Part shown: one piece after another, positions 10,063-20,162 of the stretch
Numbering within the stretch: the first letter of the stretch is position 1
How the letters are laid out: each line of letters begins with the position of its first letter
Source: Malaya genurostris
Lineage: Eukaryota; Arthropoda; Insecta; Diptera; Culicidae
Length of the DNA stretch: 64,000 nt
Assembly (NCBI RefSeq): GCF_030247185.1
Contig: NC_080572.1
Span: forward strand, 158,037,080-158,101,079
Direction: 5' to 3'
Position numbers and translations under genes: made by a program
The notes under the pieces: model-generated
Told to the model about the DNA's origin: nothing
Seen by the model: the letters and a program-made list of their open reading frames with translations, nothing else
Database searches by the model: none

Positions 10063-10265
10063 TGTAAGCTATAGAGAAAATAATGTTAGATGACCCTTCG
10101 TATTTTGTGAGGCATTAGGTAATTCAACCATAGAGGGGGGGTCTATGGTTGAATTACCTTTTTTCACATTTTTCACACACCTCCATTGTCCTATGAAGAG
10201 CAGTAGAAATAAAACACGTTTAAATGTATATCTCAGTGCGTTTGATTAAATTTAGTACTCCTTCA
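10063..10265 (+). repeat. 3' LTR of the mdg3-like element, 203 bp
   Basis: Same ends as the 5' LTR. It holds an extra 33 bp: the inverted repeat GGTAATTCAACCATAG / CTATGGTTGAATTACC around a short G-run, able to form a strong hairpin at about 10117-10159. The 20 bases before the LTR are not the usual polypurine tract, which is odd for an otherwise complete element. Confidence 0.92.
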
Positions 10266-10269
10266 GTAT

Positions 10270-10386
10270 TAACACTGGCTTGATAAATTCCAAACCACTT
10301 CGCCAATGTTCGCATAGTAATACCCTTCTCACTTGGCCATGTGCCCAGAATCTTAATTTTCATTTCCTCTTCAATATGCGACATTT
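10270..10386 (-). pseudogene. DD37E-type mariner remnant, N-terminal helix-turn-helix
   Basis: Minus strand reads MSHIEEEMKIKILGTWPSEK, then a helix-turn-helix, ending at the target duplication of the LTR element. It joins with 4997-5728 as one disrupted transposase gene. Sequence beyond 10386 up to about 10500 has no recognisable mariner inverted repeat, so that end is decayed. Confidence 0.75.
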
Positions 10387-10506
10387 TGAAAACGCAGAAT
10401 TTCAACCGCACAAACAAGTAAGTAAACGAAAGCTGACAGCCAAACGCACAGCATGCTGTGATCTGAGCATAATAAACCACAATAAATACATGCGTACAAC
10501 ACAAAT

Positions 10507-11278
10507 GTATGTGGATAGCTTATTTTCGATAAACTCCTTATCCGAAGAATCAACAGACTTGACTACATTTTTGGCAGAAAATGATATGTACAGATTTACC
10601 AGACTCATGGTCGGTGTGAACTGCGCTCCAGAAATATTCCAGCGGGAGATGATGATGAATTCTTAAAAATTCCAAAAGCTCTTCAAATTCGAGCTCTAGA
10701 AGTAGCACATGAGGGTCATCCTTCGATAGCGAAAATGAAAAGCATCATGCGACAACGTGTGTGGAGGCCTGGAATGTCAAGAGACATAACCGACTGGGTC
10801 GAATCCTGCAAACTTGTTGTGACAACTGCAAATCGGAGAAGACAACACCAATGCAGCGAATATTTATTCCTGAAGTGACTTGGAATACGGTGGCACTAGA
10901 TTTCAACGGACCCTATATTAAGTTTGGAGGCATCCTCATCTTTGTAGTTGTCGATTATAAATAGAAATACATCATAGCTAAACCTGTGAAAACGACGATT
11001 TATGAATGTACAATAAAAATACTCGATGACATATTCGATAAAGCGATATTGGAGGAGAGAAACAATAGCCTAGTTCTTACTAATGAGCATGGCAAAATAA
11101 CGAAACGGCATGTATCCTTCACTTAAAAGATTAAAGCTTGGCGTGGTACACAAACGAATGTTTCTTCTTATGTAGATATACCAAAGACTGCTGCGTCTTC
11201 TGAGCCGAGTTCCAACATATCTGACCGGCCACCTCGAACTAAACGAACACCAGCTTTTCTGTATGATTACTCTTACTA
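10507..11278 (+). pseudogene. Ty3/gypsy pol remnant with internal deletion
   Basis: A short stretch of reverse transcriptase (YRFTRLMVGVNCAPEIFQ, near 10588-10641) is followed at once by an integrase zinc-finger region (AHEGHPS near 10698-10720, Cys pair near 10810-10830) and the first catalytic region (ALDFNGP near 10892-10912), then an in-frame stop at 10961. Near 11200-11275 a basic tail of a pol C-terminus remains. Everything between the palm of the polymerase and the integrase finger is missing. A 96-bp piece of the same family is at 18510-18605. Confidence 0.75.
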
Positions 11279-11393
11279 AACTATTCCGCTCATCTGAATC
11301 CTTTTGATCTAAAAGAAAAAAATTAAATAAAGATTCAAATGCATTAATTTTGTTTCTATACACTCAATAAATTATAATAAATTGTAAACACTT

Positions 11394-11638
11394 AGGCTTA
11401 ACCATTTCGCGGTTAGTTTTAACTTTTGGTTGAAATCTGACACTTGAGCGGTTATTTTGTGACGAGTAGTTAAATTTAACTAAAATTGCGGTCCATTTCA
11501 AAATTTGACGGACGGAAAGTTATTTGGGTTTATTTTCCACTGGACATAATAAGAAATAATATTAGAATTTTCATTGCAAGATTTTGTTCAGTGTCGGAAA
11601 ATAACCATCGATCTGTCAAAAATAACCATGCTCCCAAG
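11394..11638. mobile_element. Left arm of a long-TIR element split by an LTR retrotransposon
   Basis: From AGGCTTAACCATTTCGCGG onward the sequence is the inverted counterpart of 18259-18415, which ends CCGCGAAATGGTTCACAGCCT. The two arms can pair over much of 150 bp with mismatches, so together they form one palindromic DNA element. The LTR element at 11639-18258 sits between them. A TGTAAAC-like motif flanks both outer ends and may be a decayed target duplication. Confidence 0.6.
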
Positions 11639-12448
11639 TGTAGGGATTAAGAGAAAGAGAGAGAGAGAAAGAGAAGAGAGAGAGAGAGAGAAAGAGGGAG
11701 AGATATACATATATAGGTCATATGCACAAATAAATTAATAAAACAGCAGTCTAGTGATTGATCGCGCCTAGAACAGTCGTCTATTTCTCGTGCTCCGAAA
11801 TCCAAAAAAAAAAAGAAATAATAATTGCGTGAAAATCTTGCGATGGAGGATGAATTGGAAAATCACGACAATGGCGCAAGTCGGTGAGTTCAAGTGATTT
11901 ATAATTACAACAGTAAAGTGATAATTACAACAGTAAGTGATGATTGTACATCTTGAATTTTGTGGATTTGCTTACTTAGGATTACGTAATACATAAACTG
12001 TTCTAAAAAGAAAAATCCCCTGGGAGGGTAAAGTATGTATTCCTCGAGAGGAAAAGTAAGAATTCCCCTGAGAGGGTAGTGTCGAATATTTCAATAATCG
12101 CAATAGTTTTTTTTAGAGGAATAGTTGAAACTCCCCTGAGAGGGTACTTTTTAATTGAAAGCAGTGGATTATTTTCCAATAATCATTCCCTGAGAGGAAG
12201 AGTTTTGATACCCCTGAGAGGGTTATTCGCGTTTGATATTTCTGTATTTAAGTATCCAAGATATGTAAGCATTCCATTACACACTCGTACGCAAAAAAAA
12301 AAAAAAACCGATTTGAGAAATAACATAAAGAGCGAGGTTATCTTACTCGGTAAGAAAATTTTCATGTTGTTTACATGTTGCTTAGCAACACAAAAAAATA
12401 CAACAATAACTGCTTGATTCCATGGTGTGCTTTGTTATCAGTATAGCA
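11639..12448 (+). repeat. 5' LTR with promoter, start codon and splice donor
   Basis: Order of parts: a GA-rich tract (about 11650-11700); a TATA-like CATATATAGG near 11709-11718; overlapping AATAAA motifs near 11729-11743; ATG at 11843 with G at -3 and +4; the donor GTGAGT at 11884; then six hairpin-like CCCCTGAGAGGG motifs between 12017 and 12222. If transcription starts near 11740, the region downstream of the start is about 700 bp and holds the coding leader. The element probably drives its own transcription from the TATA-like box. Confidence 0.88.
11843..11883 (+). CDS. Gag-Pol leader exon 1, encoded inside the 5' LTR (predicted)
   Basis: ATG in a strong context opens 13 codons (MEDELENHDNGAS) plus two bases (CG), then meets a perfect donor GTGAGT. 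The leftover CG plus the first base after the acceptor at 12579-12580 makes an Arg codon, and the frame then runs straight into gag. Without this exon the gag ORF has no good in-frame ATG at its start. The same leader and donor exist in the 3' LTR at about 17651-17692. The splice is predicted, not observed. Confidence 0.7.
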
Positions 12449-12580
12449 AAATCAAATGCAGCGGTGTATACGAAGCAATATATGCTATGATATATGATAC
12501 TTATTCAAGTTTTATTACAATTCTCTGACTGGAAGTTCATATGATGATTTATATTCATTTTTCGATCAATTTTTTTTTAG
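11884..12580 (+). other. Predicted intron 1, spanning LTR end and leader
   Basis: 697 nt, GTGAGT donor, and an acceptor TTTTTTTTTAG after a T-rich tract. Phase 2 on both sides. It removes the second half of the LTR, the LTR/internal junction where a primer site is expected, and about 130 nt of internal leader, so the spliced RNA could not be reverse transcribed in the usual way. Confidence 0.68.
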
Positions 12581-13835
12581 GAAATTAAAAGCAGCGAAGG
12601 TGAACGTTAATCAATTAGCTAAAGCTCTCGAGAATGAAAAGCGTCGAAATGCGTTATTGTCAGCCAAAATTAAGCATATACTAAATGAAACTAATCGATT
12701 TAATGAATGGACCGAAGAGCCAATAAACTGCGAAGATCAAAGGAGGGAAGTAGTACTACGAAATTCTACGATGAACGAGTTTTCATGTTCAGCTGAAACT
12801 GGTCCATTTATGACGTCTATGTCATTTGCTTCAATGCAGATACCCGAATGTAAGCCGAGAGAAGGGGAGGAAGAAATTGATAAAAAAACTTTCGAGCAAT
12901 GGAAGAATCAATTTGAAGCTGCCATGCAATTCGCTGGGATCAACGATGAAATGATGAAAATAAGCGCTTTTAGGATGAAAGCTGGGCCGAACTTGATCGA
13001 GGTTTTAGATAGTACAGTTTCTGACAATGCTGCTCTAAACGAACAGGTGTGCTCATACTCCAATGTTATGCAACGATTAAATGATCATTACAATTCGCGC
13101 GATTATGTAATTCTGCAGCGACAAAAACTCCGTTCGATGGCTCAAAACACAAGTGAAACTGATCTTAAGTATGTAAAGCGTGTCATTGCAGTGGCTAAAC
13201 TCTGTAATTACAACAATGAACAAATGTTGGAAATGATTTCTGATGTCGTCCAATCCCATGCAGTTAACATTAAAGTAAGGGAAGCAAGCAGAAAAATTAT
13301 GAGGAAAGGAGGTACAATCACAGAACTACTGGATAAAGTACGTGCATGCGAAATTGAAGTAATAAATGAAGAGATATTTGCTAAAAATCACCCGCAGAAC
13401 AAGTCTATTGCGGAGATAGCCGCTATAAACCGAAGTCAAGTGTCAAGCAGCGGACTCCGTTTCCGTTATGGTGGTGAACGCAGACAATCAGGTCGCGTAT
13501 ATAGTGCAGGTAATCAACAAATCTTTTGGGGTACATATCGAGGACGAGGAGGATCTTCAAGAGGAGGTTCTGTTCGCAATATTCACAATTCGTGTTGGAG
13601 ATGTACTGGAAATTTTCATATGCCTCACGAATGCCATGCAATTGACAAGGTTTGTCGACGATGTCAGGTTAAAGGCCATATTGAGCGCGCCTGCCGTCAG
13701 ATGCTTCCTGATTCAATGAAACGAGCACGTTCTGGTGAAATCGAATCATTTCCGGAATCCAAAAGACGAAGTATTGCAGCAGTAACCACCGATGAAAAAT
13801 TACAGGAAGATGTTAAATTCGAAGATAAGGTATCA
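12581..13835 (+). CDS. Gag exon 2 of the intron-containing Ty3/gypsy element (predicted)
   Basis: Opens in frame from the acceptor with KLKAAKVNVNQLAKALENEK, an N-terminal helix likely to form a coiled coil, then a capsid-like region (FEQWKNQFEAAMQFAGINDE) and two CCHC knuckles near predicted residues 352-385 (CWRCTGNFHMPHEC and CRRCQVKGHIERAC) for RNA binding. If unspliced at 13836 the frame ends 11 codons later with TAG at 13869, giving Gag alone; if spliced, Gag-Pol. An alternative donor GTATCA at 13830 is also phase 0. The frame is intact throughout. Confidence 0.88.
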
Positions 13836-14094
13836 GTGAGTGACATTGTCTTACCGGAAAATAATTGCTAGTTTTTTTTTAAGCTGAGCCTTACAACACA
13901 TTGACTTCACAGTCATCCATACTCAAATACAAAGCAAACAATAAATTACATTATAATAAACAAACATGACAACTTAAAAAAAATCTAAAACAAAATATAG
14001 AGATACAAATATTATTGTACGGCTCACCTTAAATACTTCTGAACATAATGAATTCAATTTGAAATACTGAAGAAATGTTTTTTTATGATTGCAG
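13836..14094 (+). other. Predicted intron 2, joining gag to pol
   Basis: Donor GTGAGT at 13836; acceptor TTTTTTTATGATTGCAG ending at 14094; 259 nt; phase 0 on both sides. It removes the gag stop codon and brings pol into frame. Pol itself begins without an ATG right at this acceptor, which supports splicing over a separate start. A frameshift is not a simple alternative because many stops lie between gag and pol. Confidence 0.68.
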
Positions 14095-17000
14095 TATGAT
14101 ACACAAACCGTTCTTGAACCAGTCAACCTCGTTGTCCCAATCGATATTTCAAAAAATACAGTTGGCAAGGGTACCGTGCTGGGTTATGTGTCCGGTGTTG
14201 CCGTACAGTTTTTAATTGATTCGGGAGCAGACGTAAACACAGTGGATGAAAATACCTTTAATCATTTGATGAATAATGATTCAATAGAAAGTCAAATTTA
14301 TAGTTTAAAAAAAGAAGCGGACTTGTCTTTGAAAGCATATGCTTCTTCAAACGATATACCAGTAATTGCTTCGTTTATAGCTGAATTGTACATTACGGAT
14401 GATCGGCCAAATTTTCTGGAAAAGTTTTACGTTATAAGAAATGCAAGAGCTTTGCTGAGTAGAAGCACTGCATTACGATATAGCGTACTTCAGCTAGGAT
14501 TAGAAGTTCCTGTCGAACCATTCGTAGACAACTGTGGACCGCATCTGTTACCAGGTGAAATTTTTGTTTTATCAAAACGAGAGTTTCCGAAATTTCATGT
14601 ACCTCCTGTCATGCTAACTTTTGATAAAACAATGCCTCCTTCAAGAAACGTCTTTACTAGTATTCCACCAGCTTTCAAGCAGGAAACTAAAAGAAGAATT
14701 GATGACCTGCTTTCTTCTGGAATCATTGAGCGAGTTACGGAACACATGGACAAGTCTTTTTGTTCGTCTCTTCTAGTTGTTCCAAAAGGTAAAGACGATA
14801 TACGGTTAGTCGTTGATTTGAGAGGCCCAAACAGATGCATAACTAGATCACCATTCAAAATGCCAACTTTAGAAGCAATTCTTTCAACTCTTAACGGAGC
14901 ATCATGGTTTTCCACGATTGATCTGACAAGCGCATTTTTTCATATTGTTCTTCATGAAGACTGCAGACACCTGACAAATTTTTTCAGTGGAGATGGAATA
15001 TATAGATTCAGAAGACTTCCGTTCGGCCTTTGCAATTCACCCGACATCTTTCAAGAGATACTACAAACGATCATTTTAGCAGATTGTGCTGGTGCAGTAA
15101 ATTATTTAGACGACATTTTGGTTCATGGAAAATCAAAGAAGGAACATGACATAAATTTAGAAAAGGTACTTAAGCGACTTCTTGAACACAATGTACTTTT
15201 GAATATGGCTAAATGCGTGTTTTGTAAGCAATCGGTTAAATTTATTGGTATAAACTTATCTTATGATGGGTGGAGAGTAGAGGAAGATAAGTTAAGAGCG
15301 ATTCAAAACTTTCGTAGACCAGATTCGTTATCGGAAGTGAAAAGTTTTCTTGGACTTATGAATTTCACGGAACGCTTCATACTTAAAAGAGCTGATAAAA
15401 CCGAAAAGCTTAGATTACTGTCGAAATCAGAAAAATTTTATTGGACGAATGAAGAGGAATGCGAATTTGTTTTTCTAAAACAGGAAGCACTAAAATCTAT
15501 TACAAAATTAGGCTATTTTGATCATAAAGACAAGACAGAATTATATGTGGATGCTTCTCCAATTGGACTCGGCGCAGTTCTGATACAATTTAATTCGACA
15601 AATGTTCCCCGTATAATCGCTTGCGCGTCCAAAGCTCTTACTCTCGCAGAACAAAAGTACCCTCAAACTCAAAAAGAGGCACTTGCGATTGTTTGGGGTG
15701 TTGAAAGATATGCTTATTATTTAACTAGCAAAGAATTCACTATACGGACTGATTCAGAGGCAAATAAGTTCATATTTGGAGGACTACATCGGACAAGTAA
15801 ACGAGCAATAACACGGGCCGAAGCTTGGGCCTTACGTCTTTTGCCTTACCATTTTCACATCAAAAGAATACCTGGTGAACTCAACATTGCTGATGCTCTT
15901 TCCAGATTAATAAGTAGATCACAAAATGATGAACCATTCGACGAAACCAATGACAAACATTTGCTATATACCTTGGATGCTAGAAGTATGAGTATTTCGT
16001 GGATGGACATTCAAATTGCTTCAGAATCGGAAAAAGAGCTGAAGGAAGTACGATTAGGAATACAGACGGGTGTCTGGCCAGATAATCTTCGACGATATGA
16101 ATCACAAGCGAAAAGTTTAAAGGTGCTGGGTCCACTAGTGTTCAAGGATGACTTGATAGTTCTGCCTAAAGACCTTCGGAAAAGAGCATTGGAGACTGCC
16201 CATCAGGGGCATGTTGGTTGTGGAACAACAAAACGCATTTTACGAGAATTTTTCTGGTGGCCTAACATGGCTAAAGAAGCAGTGGAGTTCGTAAACAAAT
16301 GTGAAACTTGTATAAGTATTTCAAGAAAAAATCCTCCCATTCCGCTTTCTAATCGTGTACTTCCAAACGGTCCGTGGGAAATACTTCAAATTGATTTCCT
16401 GTCTATACACGGTTGCGGCTCTGGTCAGTTTCTTGTTAGTGTTGATATATATTCTCGCTATCTGCACGTCATTGAGATGAAACATACGGACACCCAAAGT
16501 ACAAATGCTGCGTTGTGTAAAATTTTCATTATTTGGGGACTGCCGTTGATTATTCAGAGCGACAACGGTCCACCGTTTCAAAGTAAAGAGTTTGTAAATT
16601 ATTGGGAAGTGAAAGGCGTAAGAGTTCGCAAATCAATTCCACTAAGCGCACAATCAAATGGAGCAATCGAACGTCAAAACCAAGGTGTGATCAAGGCTAT
16701 TGCGGCGGCAAAAAGTGATAATAAAAATTGGAAGGAAGCTTTGGAAACTTACATTCAAATTCATAACACAAGAAAACATCACTCGCGGTTGGGTGTAACT
16801 CCGTTTGAGCTGCTAGTAGGGTGGCGTTATCGTGGAACATTTCCTAGTTTATGGAGTACAGAGAATAAGTTGGACAGGATGGAGGTTCAAGAAAACGATG
16901 CGTTTGCGAAGTTAGTGAGCAAAAAGTTTGCTGATAAACATAGAGGAGCAAAAGAATCAAATATTGTACCAGGCGATATAGTTGTAGTTTCAATAGCTCA

Positions 17001-17200
17001 ACGCAATAAGATTGATCCCACTTTCTCTAAGGAGAAGTTTACAGTTTTAACAAGAGAAGGTGCGAAAGTTGTTATCTGTGGAGAGAGTGGTGTTAAACAA
17101 ACTCGGAACGTACAAGACGTAAAGAAAACTCCGGCACAAACCTTCTCAGAATACGGAGACAACCCAGCTAATCAGGATAAGAGCTTGCTGCGTAGTCCAA
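14095..17200 (+). CDS. Pol exon 3 of the intron-containing Ty3/gypsy element (predicted)
   Basis: One intact frame with protease (FLIDSGAD, predicted residue about 474), reverse transcriptase with VNYLDDIL at about 768, RNase H starting YVDASPIG at about 915, an integrase finger with H..H (HQGHVGCG, about 1134) and CETC, and catalytic D, D, E in LQIDFLS (about 1196), QSDNGPPF (about 1253) and GAIERQN, with 35 residues between the last two. All key residues are present. There is no chromodomain. In the genome the frame stays open to 17406, but that extension is hydrophobic and unlike a pol tail; the predicted third splice gives a better ending. Confidence 0.92.
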
Positions 17201-17265
17201 GTAAAACACATTTTCATTATTTAAATGTAATGAATATCTTAATCGAATTTTTTATTATTTTTCAG
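17201..17265 (+). other. Predicted intron 3, 65 nt, near the end of pol
   Basis: Donor GTAAAA (weak) and acceptor TTTTTTATTATTTTTCAG (strong), phase 1 on both sides, with a plausible TTAAT branch site. The length is typical of a minimal insect intron. Splicing replaces a hydrophobic out-of-character tail with a basic one. Confidence 0.55.
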
Positions 17266-17429
17266 TTCTTTCGCCTGATGTCGGTTCAAGATCTTCCGAG
17301 GTTCATCCAATCGCTTCAACATCAGTGTCAGATACTCATGCAATCAAATCTTCTTCGGATAGACCAACGAGAGAACATCGAAAACCAGAAAAATTTAGAG
17401 ATATGATTATGTATCAAGTTAATCAGTAA
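17266..17429 (+). CDS. Pol C-terminal exon 4 (predicted)
   Basis: Read in the phase left by intron 3, it encodes LSPDVGSRSSEVHPIASTSV and ends RPTREHRKPEKFRDMIMYQ then VNQ and TAA at 17427-17429. A tail rich in Arg, Lys and Pro is usual after the integrase in Ty3/gypsy elements. In the unspliced frame the same bases give an unrelated Gln- and Leu-rich tail. With exons 1-3 the predicted product is 1521 residues. Confidence 0.6.
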
Positions 17430-17449
17430 AGAGTAGTAAAGGTGAAGAA

Positions 17450-18258
17450 TGTAGGGATTAAGAGAAAGAGAGAGAGAGAAAGAGAAGAGAGAGAGAGAGA
17501 AAGAGGGAGAGATATACATATATAGGTCATATGCACAAATAAATTAATAAAACAGCAGTCTAGTGATTGATCGCGCCTAGAACAGTCGTCTATTTCTCGT
17601 GCTCCGAAATCCAAAAAAAAAAGAAATAATAATTGCGTGAAAATCTTGCGATGGAGGATGAATTGGAAAATCACGACAATGGCGCAAGTCGGTGAGTTCA
17701 AGTGATTTATAATTACAACAGTAAAGTGATAATTACAACAGTAAGTGATGATTGTACATCTTGAATTTTGTGGATTTGCTTACTTAGGATTACGTAATAC
17801 ATAAACTGTTCTAAAAAGAAAAATCCCCTGGGAGGGTAAAGTATGTATTCCTCGAGAGGAAAAGTAAGAATTCCCCTGAGAGGGTAGTGTCGAATATTTC
17901 AATAATCGCAATAGTTTTTTTTAGAGGAATAGTTGAAACTCCCCTGAGAGGGTACTTTTTAATTGAAAGCAGTGGATTATTTTCCAATAATCATTCCCTG
18001 AGAGGAAGAGTTTTGATACCCCTGAGAGGGTTATTCGCGTTTGATATTTCTGTATTTAAGTATCCAAGATATGTAAGCATTCCATTACACACTCGTACGC
18101 AAAAAAAAAAAAAAAAACCGATTTGAGAAATAACATAAAGAGCGAGGTTATCTTACTCGGAAAGAAAATTTTCATGTTGTTTACATGTTGCTTAGCAACA
18201 CAAAAAAATACAACAATAACTGCTTGATTCCATGGTGTGCTTTGTTATCAGTATAGCA
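17450..18258 (+). repeat. 3' LTR of the intron-containing element, 809 bp
   Basis: Near-identical to 11639-12448; one visible substitution is GGTAAG to GGAAAG near 18160, plus length changes in GA and A runs. The purine-rich AAAGAGTAGTAAAGGTGAAG just upstream is the likely polypurine tract. It carries the same ATG and donor, so transcripts starting here could splice into flanking DNA. Confidence 0.9.
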
Positions 18259-18415
18259 AGGAATCTCTGCGGTCAATAACATTGGTGACTCGAGAAAAGA
18301 GTCTCGCCATTAACAACCATGCTCTCGAGCAGGGTTATTTTTGACATCAAATTAACCGCTCGAGTGTTAGATTTTAACCAAAAGTTAAAATTAACCGCGA
18401 AATGGTTCACAGCCT
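18259..18415. mobile_element. Right arm of the long-TIR element begun at 11394
   Basis: The inverted counterpart of 11394-11550: AACCATTTCGCGGTTAA on the minus strand, then a TTAACTTTTGGTT-type block and an ACACTCGAGCGGTTAA block. It ends AGCCT at 18415. Contains no gene. Confidence 0.6.
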
Positions 18416-18509
18416 TGTAAACTAAAAAGGATATGAAGACAATTTCATCAAAACATACACAACATTCATACCAAAGATGCCTGATTAATTCCATATTACA
18501 ACAACTTGT

Positions 18510-18605
18510 CACCTTGTCAAACCGGAGAAGACAAGACCAATGCAGCGAATTTTTATTCCTAAAGTGACTTGGAATATATAGGCACTAGATTTCAACGGAC
18601 CCTAG
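18510..18605 (+). pseudogene. Fragment of Ty3/gypsy integrase
   Basis: Nearly the same bases as 10832-10915: RPMQRIFIPKVTWN, an in-frame stop, then ALDFNGP, the approach to the first catalytic Asp. A relic of the family at 10507-11278. Confidence 0.7.
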
Positions 18606-18639
18606 AAGAATATAAATGTAAATTGTGCCTTCCCTACCA

Positions 18640-18910
18640 ACCACGTAATATCTCTTTACATAAATAATGGATTTCCGGTTCCCGGTTCGGTTCGGACAGT
18701 AAATGGCAAACGACCTTTGCCTTTACTTTCTGACATATCAGAGTTTCGGATGACTCGTATCTTTAAGATGCCTAAGTTCGACTCTTCTGGTAGAAGGTAA
18801 AAGTTTAGATGCGAGAAGCCTTCTGCTTACTTTAATGACCCTTGTCACGTCTCACTTTTCCGCACTTTATTCTTCACATCCTTGCTCTTCCTTGAGTACT
18901 ATGGTTCTAT
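18640..18910. repeat. Single arm related to the fold-back element at 41085-41520
   Basis: Shares blocks such as CCCTTGTCACGTCTCACTTT and TTCACATCCTTGCTCT with that element. The rest of 18605-19550 shows no gene. Confidence 0.5.
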
Positions 18911-19551
18911 GATTTCATATTCTTTCTCCTCATATAATCTCTAGTTAGTTTGATATCGTTAAAATACCGAAAAAAGTAAAAATTACTGACTGAAGAGAAG
19001 TCATAAATAAAAAAGTAAAAAATAAATAATGGAGATAGTTCATTAAAGTTAGATGAGCAGAATCATGAATGTTGCAACATTCGAAAAACCTTCAATTGTT
19101 ACTCAACTTTCGCATAACTGGCACTCCTGCTGATTTCTTCCACAGCCCTACACATTCATCACAAAATATATAAATCATGACAATTTCGGCTTGTTTTCTT
19201 TTTACTCAATCAAGTTAATGTACACTGAGCTAAATTTTCTTTTTCACATTATATGATATTCTAATGATTTTGCACTATTAGCATTTCCAATAATAGTTAC
19301 AAGATGTGTTCAACATCATGTCAAATATATAAGATAATCTTATGAAACATAAAACTGTTCTTAACGTTATTTTTACAGGATTTCCATATAACGAATGAAA
19401 TTTCCAGTCTGAGTCAAATTTATTGGCGCGTCTTATAACCATTACTAGATATCCGCACAACATACATTGGAACAATTTATGAAGCGCATATTATATTCAC
19501 TTCGAATTGATTTAGATAGGTTCATATATACCATATGACCAGTTTTATAAA

Positions 19552-19554
<3 letters not shown>

Positions 19555-19622
<68 letters not shown>
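19555..19622. repeat. (TA)n microsatellite, about 68 bp
   Basis: Uninterrupted TA repeats. ORFs of alternating Ile and Tyr here are artefacts. 19623-20162 shows no supported gene. Confidence 0.97.
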
Positions 19623-19626
<4 letters not shown>

Positions 19627-20162
19627 TTTCAATGGAGGTCATACGAATAGCAGATAATTGCCAACTACTTTTCGTTGAGGATTCAAGCTTTACTAATATT
19701 CCATTCGGTAAGGGAGCACCTCATGATATTTGCGAAAGAGAAGTGAGATCCCGAGACTGAAAATAAAAAAATTAGTCTTACTAGACAGATAGAGTAATGA
19801 AATGTACCGGATATATATTTCATGGTCCGTTAACGCATATCCTTGAACGAAGTTGGATGAGCTGTCTTGTCAGCGATTTAAAATTACATTGAGATGCGGA
19901 ACTTCCTGAAACAAATGGTCTGGAGCAGTTAATGAATGTCGAGGACACAACTATTCACGACTTTCATCGGATTTCCATATAAATTATATGGGATATTTTC
20001 ATAACTTTTATTATGATAACGTCCATTTTGATTTGACGTACACATTAAATAAAGATTTTAAGTTTCCATATAATTTCTATGAATTATATTCTGCATATGA
20101 TTCATATGACAAATCTAATGAATATAAATAAGATTTTTATTTCAGTGTACGATTCAGATGGT

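Larger units (their letters stand above)
5729..10265 (+). mobile_element. Complete mdg3-like Ty3/gypsy LTR retrotransposon
   Basis: Two LTRs bound by TG...CA, one intact gag-pol ORF between them, and the 4-bp target duplication GTAT on both sides (5725-5728, 10266-10269). Outside one hairpin region the LTRs look identical by eye, so the insertion is recent. Lineage (mdg3/micropia/blastopia group) is inferred from the single ORF, a primer site resembling tRNA-Leu complement, and the reverse transcriptase style; a tree would be needed to settle it. No env gene. Host site is a dead mariner. Confidence 0.92.
11639..18258 (+). mobile_element. Full-length Ty3/gypsy element with putative introns
   Basis: Two LTRs of 810 and 809 bp, nearly identical by eye (homopolymer-length differences and very few substitutions), bound by TG...CA, with intact gag and pol between them. 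A purine-rich stretch precedes the 3' LTR. The gag and pol frames do not connect in the genome and gag lacks a convincing start, but splice signals in consistent phase connect an LTR-encoded leader, gag, pol and a short C-terminal exon. No clear target duplication (AAG on the left, AGG on the right), and no TGG-type primer site next to the LTR. Lineage within Ty3/gypsy not assigned. Confidence 0.9.

Noticed and set aside
11631..11638. Target duplication for the intron-containing LTR element
   Set aside because: Flanks read CCCAAG at left and AGGAAT at right; at most a 2-3 base overlap, so no duplication is claimed.
17221..17406. Unspliced pol C-terminal extension as the true ending
   Set aside because: Hydrophobic and Gln-rich, unlike a pol tail; the alternative frame after the strong acceptor gives a basic tail. 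Kept as an alternative only.
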